Assembly: GCA_030435675.1 (NCBI GenBank)
Contig: CM059622.1
Coordinates: 1,178,001 to 1,242,000 of the forward strand
Reading direction: 5' to 3'
Length of the DNA: 64,000 nucleotides
Origin: Steinernema hermaphroditum
Lineage: Eukaryota > Nematoda > Chromadorea > Rhabditida > Steinernematidae
This document shows, piece after piece, positions 23,801 through 33,391 of this stretch; within the stretch, counting starts at the first letter, position 1, and the number at the start of each line of letters is the position of its first letter. A program made the translations under genes and the position numbers. The notes beneath the pieces are model-generated. The model did no database searches. It had not been told where the DNA came from and saw only the letters and a list, made by a program, of their open reading frames with translations.

Positions 23801-26800
23801 GAACGTCCATCTGGGACTTTCCGGGACGCTCGACGCTGAACAGCACCACCAGTGCCATAACGATACGGCTCTTCATGAAGAATGTCATTTTGAAACAGAA
23901 GCTAATGAACTATCTCGATGCTCTGTTTCCTTTCAAAATTACCGTATTCGGTAGGAACGAGGGCAAATGAGAAATGCTTCAGACCCTGATTTAGAGAACA
24001 TCGAGGTGCTGACGGGAAGTTCAAGGCCAACGGAACAAGAATCGGCGATCGGATTCATACAGAGTCCTCGATTCCCGGACGCCTATCCTCGCAACATTCA
24101 AAAGAACTTCACCATCGTTAATCGTAATCCGAAAGGATTTGTGCGCCTCGTTTTCGACGATTTCCACATGCACTTCCAGAGCGAAATGAGGGTGAGTATC
24201 ATAACCATATTACACAGCTCAAAAATGAACATTTTCTATTAATAACGCATCTAACGCACCCAGAAGTGATTATGCTGATGATATTTGCCGATTTTCATTT
24301 CACTTTACGAGAAAACTGGATAACTGGCTAATTCCGAAGTGCCCAGAGATGGGCACCGATTTATCTAATCAATGATTCATTTCAATCATAACGCTTTAGT
24401 TCCACTTGTATTTCCGGAGCGAACTGAGGGTGAGTATCATCATACCACCAAAAATAGAACGACTTTACCGCTGAATCAATGTAAAAATGAGCGTCATTGA
24501 ACATCATTATTTAATGGTTTTTGCTTCGTAATTAAAAAGCCACTGTAATACAAGAGTTAAGGTTCTGCGGTTGAGCACTTCTGAAACGTTACTGAAAGTA
24601 TAACCCAAAAATAGCAAAAAGAAGCTTTTGAATCACACATGAACTTCCACAAAAATTTTGGGAATCCAAGGGTCATTTTTCTACACTTGACCTTTGACCT
24701 TTATTTCTGTAAAGTAGAAAAGAGCTCGTGGGGTCACTATATGGGCATGGCACGTGTGAGAGGTGTGCTAAATGTCTCCATTACCTGTTATCAACGCGGC
24801 TGGGTGCGAATTCTCACCTTCTAGGTACTAAGAGCCAAATGGCCCTGCGGGCGGCAAGATACCAGAAGCCTGCCGGTGGTAATCACACGTTCTCCGTTGA
24901 TTCTATGAGAATAAAGGATATTTACGGAGTGACCCGTTTTCAACTTAGCAACCCAATACGTCCTAAACAGCATGTAGAAGAGAGCAGAAAAGTAGAACAG
25001 AGATATTGCTATGAGTTGTTCTGTGAGTTATAAGAATGATATGGGAAACATTCCTAATACAGATGAGATCGAGAATTGCAAATATGAAAGACAAGCTTTT
25101 GACAAGCATGGGCAAAAATCAGAACAAAGCGGCTGAGCGCCATGAAGACGTAGAACTATCCAGGTACACTGAAATGACAAAATTAAAGATTGTCTTCTGC
25201 TGATAGAAAAAGTAAACGCCCCTCGAAAGACCTTTCTGTTTGCCACGTTTTAGTGCGATCTGAGGAGGGCACCTTACAAGGTTGCCTTGTAATCCAATAA
25301 CCTCGCGCATGACCGTTCCATAACAACGTGTATGAAAATTGCGAAATTTCAGAAGTAGATTATGTTTTTTGTAAAGCCGACTTTAAATAACCTTACTTAC
25401 AAACATAAAAAATATCACTCCTATCGCATTCTGGATTCTGGATCTTCCGTCCGAAAACAATTAACAAAAATTAAAAAATAGTTCAAAAACATCACTCCAA
25501 TTCCAGATTCTGGACAGCGACTTCACCGAACTGTTCAACAGTCGCTCTGACTACCGTAGACCGCCGGCGCTCAGTTCCAAAGCCGATCGTCTTTTCGTCA
25601 TCTTCGCTTCGCATGACTTCTCCCAGCTCATCGGATTCAGAGCTAAGTATGAGTTCGTCGACGACAAGGAATGGCCTGAACAGCCCACCTACATCGGTAA
25701 CCTTCTTTCTGTGGGGTTTGCACAAATTCAAAACTTAGACTGCGATCGGCACTTCGAAAGCCACGGTGGCGTCGTCTCCATGACCAACTACGACGAGCTC
25801 GTCCACACGCACATCGACTGCGTCTTTCTCGTCGGAAAGTTCCCTTCGATGTCCTCCACGTTCGACCACATCTACTTGAAAGTGGAGGAGTTCCACATGC
25901 AGGGCTACGGCATGAAGCTCGAAGTGCACGACGGAATGACGTCGACTTCGGAGCGGCTCCTCTTTCTGATGGACGCCCAGTCGAGATCTCAGCTGGCACT
26001 CAAGCAGCCTACCACTGGATACTCTAGCAGTGATCACACGATGCCCGCCTTCTATGTTCGGCTCAGGGGATATTTGACCTCAACGTAAGTCCTTGTCTTA
26101 CCTTGTCATAATCAAATCCCCAAAAATTGTTCAAGTTCCTTCTTAAAAACTGTGACTTAAAACTTCGGGTAGTGAAAAAAACGTAGTGATTAAAGAACAA
26201 AAATTACCCCTGGAAACTTCTCGCACGACAACACTAGGCACTCAAAAACTATACAAAAATGCCTAGAGAACACCTAATTGTTAAGAAGATATTTATCGTT
26301 AACCACTTCTTGTACATATACAGTCGTAACTGTCTCTGGATGTCCGTGACAATCAGCAAGTCACCAAAAATGTAACTTCAATGCAAAGCCGTATTAAGAA
26401 CTTCGCCATTGTTCGGAAACTAATTCAATGCTCTACTGTCCGTCGAACTTTTATGTACATAAACGCGGCTGCGTGCGAATTCGCGCCATCCAGTTACTAA
26501 AATCCAAGTTTACCGGCGGTAAACACACGACAAGCCTGACGGCCTTTCGGATGGAGACGCCATAGGCCTGCGGGTGGCAAGATTGGCGCTCATGTAAATT
26601 GCTGAAGTTGGCCAGAAAACTGTAAAGTTTCAGGAAACTCGAGCCGACAACTCTGCTGGTTACAAAATAGGCAAAAAACACTCAAAAACTGCAAAAAAAC
26701 TCAAGGCCTAGCATCGCCAGAGACATAGTGGAGATAAAGCGCTGCCATGTCAGTTCTCTGTGTGGCTCATTGCGAACGTTCTCCGTTTGTAAGCGGGCGG

Positions 26801-28832
26801 TGCCGGGTTCGATTCCCCTCGGGTCCTTATTTTCTCCGTGCGCACGGAAAAACACACACACATACACACTGACCAAAGGACCATCTTCGAAATTCATTCA
26901 AAGTTGCATGTTTTGATGCATACCGTAGGACAATGCCAATATTGCCTCCAAAAATACCGAATTTCTATACCGAAAGATACCGAAGAACATGTAAGGCTGA
27001 CCGGAAAAAAAGAACTGGCATGAAAAATACTGAAAATCGAGAACCGGGTAGACTACTGCCCAAGGGCTCTGAGTCGGGTCGGCATTCGACTCGAAACCGA
27101 GTTTTGTTCCAACCCCACTCACGAGCATAGGAAAAACTCGAAGAAAATTGATATGGGTATACGTCTCGGAGAAAGTAGGCCTTACCAAGTGCAAAAATTT
27201 CAGAATTGCTAAAAACGGAACCTTTCAACCTTGAACCTTTCTTAGAATTGCGTCACTACAGTATTTTCGTGGTTGTTCACCAATGGATGATGACGATCAG
27301 CGCTCAGATATTGAATTCTGATATGTCCGATGGAATTAACTCCCAAAATTCATATATGAAAAAATACCACAACATACTTTACATCTCAGATTCCGTTTTT
27401 ATTTGCAGGTCAAAAGAGAGAGGTCTTATAGGCAGATATTTGGTGAAAATGCTCTCTCTTTCGCTCAATTGCACACATAAGACCCATGAGCTGACGGTAT
27501 TTCCGAAGCAAAAATTCATACGAGACATTTCAACAAGTACTCCGATCTTTCACATAAGCAAGGGCGGATTTGAGTTCGGTTCCTAATAACTCAAAATTCT
27601 GCCTCCCCGATCGTATGCGCTATCTGGAACCTGTGTGGGGAGACGGTGGTGCCTGGATGGGACCTCGTTTTTTTCGGCTCCCCGTTCGAGTTGCGTATTT
27701 TGACTCTTCGTATTTGACCAAATCTGCCCGATTTATCTTTTCGAATCAACGGCACGCTACAGGATTCCGACAAAATCCATAAATTACGAACCTCAATGCT
27801 CAAGAACTAAATCTGCTCATGGCTCTGTGTCGCTCTGTAGTCACTTGTGATATATCTTATAGAACTGTTACTTTTTTTATTTTTCTTTTTTTTAGTTTTA
27901 TAGTTGTTTAACTGGACGGGTGCTAATCCGGTTTCTTACATGATCTAAAACAACAAACTCAATTGGCCCTATTTCAGCTCGGGTCTCTCCATCGTCTACA
28001 GCCAGTTCTACCGCTGGTCGACGGCTCTTTGTCCAGGAAACGGCGAGTTCCACTGCGAAAACGCGCGCTGTATAAAAACGACCCTCCGCTGCGACACCAT
28101 CAACCACTGTGGCGACGGCAGCGATGAAGTGTGCTCAGTGTCCGATGACATCTACGAGCATTCCAAGTATCCATCGAATGCCTTGACCTCTCAGGAATCG
28201 GCTATTTCAGTGACAACGAGATCGCCGGAATCATCACCGTCGTCATTGGCGCGTGCCTTCTTCTCCTCCTCATCCTACTTCTCCTCGCCATTCTCACCAG
28301 AGTCTACCGTAATAAGCTCGTCTTTCGGCTGAGGCGAGAGGTCTCACAGCTGCAAAGGACGCCTCCAACAGAAACGGACATCACCACCGGTCCAAGCATG
28401 CAGACGGTCGGCGATAGACGCTTCTATGTGCTGCCGGAGAATCAGATTTCCGTCATAGAAGCGCCGCCGACCTACGATGACGCTCTGAAACACCCGTCGG
28501 TGTTGACGGGCTATCCCACGCCGGCTTATGCGAATCCTTCCTACGCTCAATCTCCGACGGAGGTACGTGTAAAGTCCTCTTTTTCTTAAACAACCCTCAT
28601 TCAGGACACCCCCACTAGTTCGCAAGCCCAAGAAGGTCCTCCGACCTACACCTCCAGAGCACAACCCACTCCATCTTCGGCGCCACCCCCAGCGACAGCC
28701 CGAAGAAAACGACAACAGAAGCCTGTGGAAAGGCCTCCTGCCGACACCACAGAAGCCTCGTCTTCGCCTCGACCCCAAGACGACTCTCCTGAGTCGTCGG
28801 AAGCTGCGAAAGACTCCGAGTCATGGGTCTAA
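11842..28832 (+). CDS. CUB-LDLa single-pass membrane protein (Neto/SOL-2/LEV-10-like architecture)
   Basis: Nine exons join in frame into 704 residues: 11842-11926, 21376-21629, 23689-23950, 23983-24191, 25507-25696, 25739-26084, 27978-28166, 28211-28562, 28605-28832. Exon 1 encodes a signal peptide (LFFITTAAILVALVDA). Residues ~35-200 are a divergent Cys-containing region, probably CUB-like. About 215-330 is a CUB domain (GFIQSPRFPDAYPRN, then GFRAKYEF), and about 336-460 is another. An LDLa module spans 467-501 (six Cys, CGDGSDE). A membrane helix lies at ~518-541, followed by a Pro/Ser/Thr-rich tail ending ESWV, a class I PDZ ligand. Nematode proteins of this layout are auxiliary or clustering partners of neurotransmitter receptors; that role is inferred. 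Intron 1 is 9.4 kb, whereas introns 3, 5, 7 and 8 are 32-44 bp. Exact orthology is uncertain. Confidence 0.85.
15308..15346. repeat. Perfect 16-bp inverted repeat, 7-bp loop
   Basis: AAAGCTCTGGTTCGGG at 15308-15323 and its exact reverse complement at 15331-15346 flank TTGGGTA. The stem is GC-containing and directly follows an ATTTTTG. Similar GTTCGGG/CCCGAAC strings near 3,460 and elsewhere suggest a small foldback family. Confidence 0.8.
16786..16884 (+). repeat. Recent tandem duplication (2 x 49 bp)
   Basis: Two adjacent copies begin GAATAATGGCTTTTCGATTG and differ at one base (GCGGG/GTGGG). Each contains one ATTTTTG just before the difference. It lies in intron 1 of the CUB gene. Confidence 0.9.
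16965..17720 (+). repeat. Diverged ~265-bp tandem repeats with heptamer
   Basis: Three copies share a block (roughly GAAAATTT-AACATGA-AGCATTAAGATTTTTG) whose heptamers fall near 17,000, 17,275 and 17,539. A second heptamer per unit lies near 17,153, 17,390 and 17,706. Sequence 5' of the first heptamer aligns among copies; sequence 3' of it does not. Intronic. Confidence 0.65.
17890..18710 (+). repeat. ~600-bp duplicated intronic segment
   Basis: ATTTTTGTGAAGTGGATTGC occurs at ~17,901 and ~18,512, both followed by CCATCCATAT. AGAGCTTTGTT followed by a conserved block ending TTACGATTTTTG occurs at ~17,992 and ~18,592. The copies are diverged, with indels directly after the second heptamer. Confidence 0.75.
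18950..19560. other. GC-rich block at the heptamer polarity switch
   Basis: A C-rich then CpG-rich stretch (GCGCGCCGG, GGCGACGACGACC, CGCGCAATCCGCGAAT) sits in intron 1, between the last ATTTTTG (~18,815) and the first CAAAAAT (~20,378). Open frames on both strands look fortuitous. An alternative internal promoter of the CUB gene, or of an antisense transcript, would fit but is not shown by any gene model. Confidence 0.4.
20128..20345 (-). pseudogene. Short LINE reverse-transcriptase fragment
   Basis: About 20,128-20,215 resembles 2,161-2,260 (CGAAC-TAGCGTT-ACAATATGACG), and about 20,290-20,330 resembles the strand opposite the YADD region. It is a badly decayed second copy of the element at 2.2-2.7 kb, in the same orientation. 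Confidence 0.5.
21957..22500 (+). repeat. Inverted repeat, right copy (partner 9,545-10,095)
   Basis: Near-identical reverse complement of the left copy, 12 kb away. It lies in intron 2 of the CUB gene. A less similar extension continues to about 21,700 (compare GGATCATAAGTTCTTGTC with 10,240-10,260 inverted). Confidence 0.85.
24400..24440 (+). repeat. Decayed duplicate of the exon 4 splice-donor region
   Basis: TTCCACTTGTATTTCCGGAG followed by CGAACTGAGGGTGAGTATCAT matches the end of exon 4 and its donor at 24,162-24,202 with few changes. It lies 240 bp downstream, inside intron 4. It may be a dead exon tail or a decoy donor. Confidence 0.75.
24785..26835 (+). repeat. Dispersed repeat with tRNA-like 3' arm (possible SINE)
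   Basis: About 24,790-24,905 and about 26,460-26,600 share CGCGGCTG-GTGCGAATTC, TACTAA and GCCTGC-GG-GG. About 26,770-26,830 carries a B-box-like TGCCGGGTTCGATTCCCCTC with no matching 5' acceptor strand. CACACGTTCTCCGTT links the pieces. They look like fragments of a tRNA-derived element in introns 4 and 6. Confidence 0.4.
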
Positions 28833-30095
28833 CACGGTTGCACTTCTAGTCACATTCTAGTGTTCTGTACATAGTTGTTCCAAGAGCGATAAAGAGATTA
28901 TGGAAAAATGGGTCTTTCTTTAAACTCTGAAGTCCTCCATCATCATCTCTACATCCCACACAGGCATACAGGTCGCACATTTGGTCTTATCTTTGTGAAA
29001 ATAATTTTTTTTTAACCGGCATTTTCAGGACAACCCAATAACACGGAATATCCATTACTATCTTCTAAAGATGGTGCTAGATCTGGGCACCTTGTTTATG
29101 GAATTCGTGATATATCAAATGTGATTTAAGACACTAGAAGTCGTTCTCCAAAAAGTCGTCCTGGGTGTGGGTATTGCTTCCAATGAAGGACTTCTCTAGC
29201 CCTTTCGTACTCGCCTTCATCTGGTGGTATGTCACGCGGATTTTACAGAATTGTTATTACAGAGATAAATATTACAATGAACAGGGACGACGAGAAGATT
29301 CTTCTTTGAAGATGGAGATGAGTCGATGCCCTCTTTGGACGAAGGTGCTCGAGAGGTGGAGAGGTGGAAGTGATTGGAGATTCGTGTCGAATTGAATCGT
29401 GCTTGTCGTTCCTTCATGAAGTCGGACGGAAGTCGCCTAGAGCTTGATGTTGTTCCCGGCTACTGAGAACTGTCGCGTTCGCGAGAGAAGTAAAACTTAC
29501 CTCCTCCTCCTCATTATCGTAGAGACCATCCTTTGCTACGGTTCTTTCCTTAAATAACATCTTCTCTGTCGGCTCCAGGTCCATGATATTGTGAGTGAAG
29601 ACACTAACTACAAGACCTGATTCCAGAGGTTGTCCAAGCTCGGCTCCTTAGGTTCCTTTTGCTCGAAATCAAGTGTTCTGGGGATGCATCTCTGGTCGTT
29701 GAAGTGACGTCGCTGAGCGTCGAGAATCCAAAAATCGCTTTGGACATCACCCACCTGTGAATCGCAGAAAAGCTCGTCAGTGGTCGACAGAAAATTGAGG
29801 CAACCGCCCTAATATGGAGACGCGCCCGGGTGTAATAGTGGTGCTGCATGGCCTTTTTGAGGTCACCGACAGGAAGGCCAGATGCGCGACCTATATTCCA
29901 TTGTGGGATTCAGCAAGGACGATAGAGGTGATGCCACCCATTTGATGATGCAGGTCATATCTTTAAAACAAGCAAGTCCACTGAATTGATAAAGCAACCC
30001 TGACGTACCTGCACTGTGTTTCAATGCGCGAAGAGCACATCTATAGATTTAATCTTATTATACAATAAGTTAGAAAACATCTGATGAAAACATGA
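28833..30095. other. Interval between the CUB gene and dif-1; coding-like minus-strand pieces
   Basis: On the minus strand between about 29,990 and 29,230, several stretches read like protein but sit in different frames: HHQMGGITSIVLAESHNG, then GLPVGDLKKAMQHHYYTRAR, then SDFWILDAQRRHFNDQ, then MDLEPTEKMLFKERTVAKDG before a GTAAGT donor. I could not join them with credible introns and do not recognise the family. Options are a gene with many tiny exons, a frameshifted pseudogene, or chance. The rest of the interval shows nothing, apart from a likely 3' end for the CUB gene near 28,890. Confidence 0.35.
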
Positions 30096-31192
30096 TCATA
30101 ACGACGTTCTTAAAAGAACTTGCGGACGGAAGAGGCTGAGCGTGAGCTCGAAGCCGAAGAAGCAGGCGGCGTTGGCGGGGAAGGCGCGGAGCATGACGGG
30201 CGTGAAGCCCTTGAACAGCGCTCGCGGACCTTCTTCTCGGAGGATCTCGCGGAGAACACCTCGGATTCCGTCGGAGTACTTTCCTTCAGGCGCTGTTTGC
30301 AGGCGCGACTTGAGTACGTCGGCCGGAATGCACACGGACCAGTTGGCAATGCCTGCCAGGCCTCCCGCCATGAGGGTCGCCACAGGGGACAGCTTCTGCT
30401 CCTTGTTCTCTCCGGCGAACTTCTTCTTGAGATACTCGTACGAGCACAGATAGGCTCCACAGGCAGGGATATCTGAAAGTGGGGAGATTGCACGTGGCTC
30501 ATTGGAAAAAAATCAAAACTGACCTCTGAGGAGAGTCGCACCCGTGCCTCGGTAAATACTGCGGATTCCGCCCTCCTTCCAGAGCTTACGGACGACGTCC
30601 ATCGGTCCGTCATACTTCACTCCGGTCGGGTTGTTTCCAGCGGACTGAACTTGCAGGAGGCACTTGATCCGCTCGCCGGGTACCGTAACGACGGTAGTTA
30701 ACATGCCGGCTAAGGCGCCAGCGTTGAAGTTCTGGAGGTTGGTGAGCTCCTTGCCGGGGTGGGACTGTTGCAGCCAGCGGCCGACGGCGCATCCTCCAAA
30801 GTAGACGGCGAACAGCGGGGTCACTCCGACGATGGGAGCGGCCATGCCCTTGTACAACGCCTGAAAAGTTAATTTGTGATATGGCTACAAAGCGCCTGCA
30901 GTTGATTATAAACCAAAACTCCACATTCTGATTAGTAGCACACTATTCTCCGTTAATTAAAAGATCAGAACTGGTTTCATAGTTTCAAAACACTTACAAA
31001 GAATCCCTCCTTCGAGATGCTCTGCTTAAGGCAGTCAAGGGCTCCAGTGAACTGCGGTTTCTGTCCAGCAATGGGTTTGGGCATCGTCTGCAGACGCACC
31101 TTGACCGTATCGAACGGATGTCCGGTGGCCACGGTGCACACACCGCCAACACCCCCGGCGATGAAGTTATCCACGAAATCCGTATTCGACAT
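30096..31192 (-). CDS. dif-1: Mitochondrial carrier, DIF-1/carnitine-acylcarnitine type
   Basis: Three exons (31192-30998, 30860-30524, 30472-30096) give 302 residues. Three carrier repeats are visible, each with the signature P-x-[DE]-x-x-[KR]: PFDTVKVRLQT, PGERIKCLLQV and PADVLKSRLQT. The blocks IPADVLKSRLQTAPEGKY and FPANAACFFGFELT closely match Caenorhabditis DIF-1, needed for tissue differentiation in embryos; it belongs to the carnitine/acylcarnitine carrier branch of the inner membrane. The length is close to the C. elegans protein, but the C-terminus (RPQVLLRTSL) is shorter and different. The transported substrate is inferred from the family. The gene lies 470 bp downstream of an SDR gene on the same strand. 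Confidence 0.95.
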
Positions 31193-31661
31193 GTTCGCGA
31201 CGGCAGGATACGACTCTCTCTCTGAAACATATGAGAAAATATAAATGCACGAGAAGACAAAAAGCGAAAGTTCCCACGCAATCGGCGGAAAGCAACTATA
31301 ACGCAAATGCTGAAAAGAAAAACAACAGCACCCCTAACGAAACGACAATTTAACCCTGAACTTGGCGCGCAAGGACAATCGCGACAGGGTCCAACAATCT
31401 CGATCGACCCTTTAATTCTAGATGCATTAGGGTTGCGAGTCCCAAGTTGGGACTCTAGACCATCCTGTTCACCGCCATTCATAGCCGACATCAGGAGTCC
31501 TGTCTCCTTGCAGCACTCGCCCCTCCTAATCGAAGTTTCTTTGCATAAACCACTGGTTTGTGTTGCTACAAAACATTTACATAATTTGAATTACAACATA
31601 TCAACTTCGTCAAATCATACACTAAAAGGAATGTCTACATCTTAAACAGTACTCAAATTCC

Positions 31662-32878
31662 TTATCGGGGCGTCATAATACCACGTCCGCCATCGATAGC
31701 CAACAAATGGCCAGTGGTAAAGGAGCTCATGTCGCTGGCCAGATAGTAGATTCCCTGGGCAACCTCACGGGCTTCTCCGGCGCGTCCAAGAGCATGGGTG
31801 GTTTTGCATTTCTCCAGGAACTAAACTCGGCAATAGGGAAAGAAGATATAATAGTCGCTTACAGCAGCGTAGGCCTCATCGTTCATTCCTCCGCGCTTGT
31901 GAACCTGAGTAATGATAACTCCAGGATTGACGGCGTTAACGCGGACACCCGTGGAAGCAAGCTCCAAAGCAAGGCACTTCGTGAATTGGTCGATAGCGGC
32001 CTTCGACATGCAGTAGTATGTAACTCCGGGGAACTGAAATTTCAGCTCTTCATCGGCTCAACAAGGCATAAACTTACGGCATTGGTTCCGGTAACACTGC
32101 TAACGTTGACAACGGACCCCTTGGCCTTGATGAGATGAGGAATAGCCATTTGGGTCAGCTGCACAATGCTGCGAACGTTGATGTTCATCTGATGGTCGTA
32201 CTCTTGAAGTGGAGTGTCGGCGACAGTTCCGTTGACAATGATTCCGGCAGCATTGACCAACGAGTCGATCTTCCCGAACTTCTCCAGGGTACGGTCGATC
32301 AAACTCTTCGCGATGGTCTTGTCACTGATATCGCCAAGAGTCAGAACAATCTAGAAATTTGCTGGTGAAGTAATTGGCTTGACAAAAGGATGAAACCAAC
32401 GTTTTCAGCGGCTACTCCCTTTCCAACACATTCCTTCTGTACCTCGTTGAGGGCCTCTTCATTTCGGCCGGAGAGGGAAAGGTGATAGCCCTTCTCAGCG
32501 AAGAGGAGGGCGGTGGCGCGGCCAATTCCGGAACTGGCACCTAAACAAGATAGTACAGTTAATCGCTACACTAGACGGGAAGGAACACTTGTACAGATGA
32601 GTAACGAGGACAAAACGAGCGAAAAAAAAAGAAAAAAAAACCGGCACATACAAATGTCCCTCAGTGAAGTGAGGAAGCAATTTAGATAAATTTCAAAGGA
32701 TTCAGCCGAACAGCATGTCTATCTGCAAATAACAAACATATATTCACACAGAAAAGCCGCACTTGGCCACACAAATGCCAAAAGACCTGAATTCATCGGA
32801 AATCCACACTGGCATGCCCTATACGACCAACTCGGGCAGAAAACCGACCTCACCTGTGATCACCGCGACGAGAGCCAT
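31662..32878 (-). CDS. Classical short-chain dehydrogenase/reductase (SDR)
   Basis: Five exons (32878-32854, 32540-32401, 32350-32078, 32033-31863, 31820-31662) encode 255 residues, the usual size of a classical SDR. Present are the N-terminal cofactor motif ITGASSGIG, NAAG, the catalytic Ser region VVNVSSVTG, the catalytic YYCMSK (Tyr-x3-Lys) and a C-terminal HLLAIDGGRG block. It should be a cytosolic NAD(P)-dependent oxidoreductase of the FabG-like C. elegans dhs group. The substrate cannot be read from the sequence. There is no targeting signal. Exon 1 codes for only eight residues and intron 1 is 313 bp. Confidence 0.93.
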
Positions 32879-33391
32879 AACTTCTTGCTGTTTGCTGTTT
32901 AGACTGCAACGTCTGCAACGCTTCACGCCCTTTTATAAGCCCGTCGCCGCAGACCAGTCTGGCTGCAAACGGGAGACAAAAGTCTCATCGTTGGGCGGGC
33001 TCTCGCCACGCGTATCCTGTGCGGAGAATGATGACTATTTGAATTTTCCATTTGAACGTCGGATTGTCACTCGCTCGCAACGGCTGTGTTTACCGCGCGG
33101 TTTCAGCCTGTTTTGTGCCAAATTTTCTAGATTTTCGGCTGCCTAGTGTTCTTGCGTTTGTTAAATTCTAGGGGGCGTCTACTGAGCGTACATGTGGCTT
33201 ATGACGGTAGGAGATTTCCGTGATATTTTCACGGAATTTGTTGTTTAAATTTGATATTTCGAAACGTAATAAGTTGGTTTTCTGAAGTTGGCGCGTAGCC
33301 TTTCGCGTTTGTTCCTGCATAACCCAGTTCTCCTAATCTATCTCATTTTTCAGGTCATTGTTGAAGATCTCTTCAGGTATTGAACGAAAAA
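32879..33391. promoter_or_regulatory. Divergent promoter region between the SDR and pas-3
   Basis: 513 bp separate the start codons of two divergently transcribed genes. The interval has a GC-richer middle (about 32,940-33,110) with open frames that look fortuitous. A TTTTTCAG at about 33,345-33,354 could be the trans- or cis-splice acceptor for the pas-3 5' leader. No further motif was recognised. Confidence 0.45.

Larger units (their letters stand above)
20370..27520 (-). repeat. Oriented heptamer array, minus-strand domain (CAAAAAT on + strand)
   Basis: About 27-30 CAAAAAT copies (for example 20378, 20657, 21300, 22222, 23033, 24450, 25112, 26120, 26950, 27510) and no ATTTTTG were seen. 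The copies lie in introns 1, 2, 4 and 6 of the CUB gene and avoid its exons. The array stops before exon 7, and only scattered single copies occur in the compact gene block downstream. Confidence 0.85.

Noticed and set aside
480..27520. Heptamers as ordinary periodic A/T clusters (PATC)
   Set aside because: PATCs are ~10-bp-periodic runs on both strands; here spacing is tens to hundreds of bases and the motif is on one strand per domain.
480..27520. CRISPR array or prokaryotic contamination
   Set aside because: Spacing and flanks are irregular, and splice sites, introns and eukaryotic genes run through the whole window.
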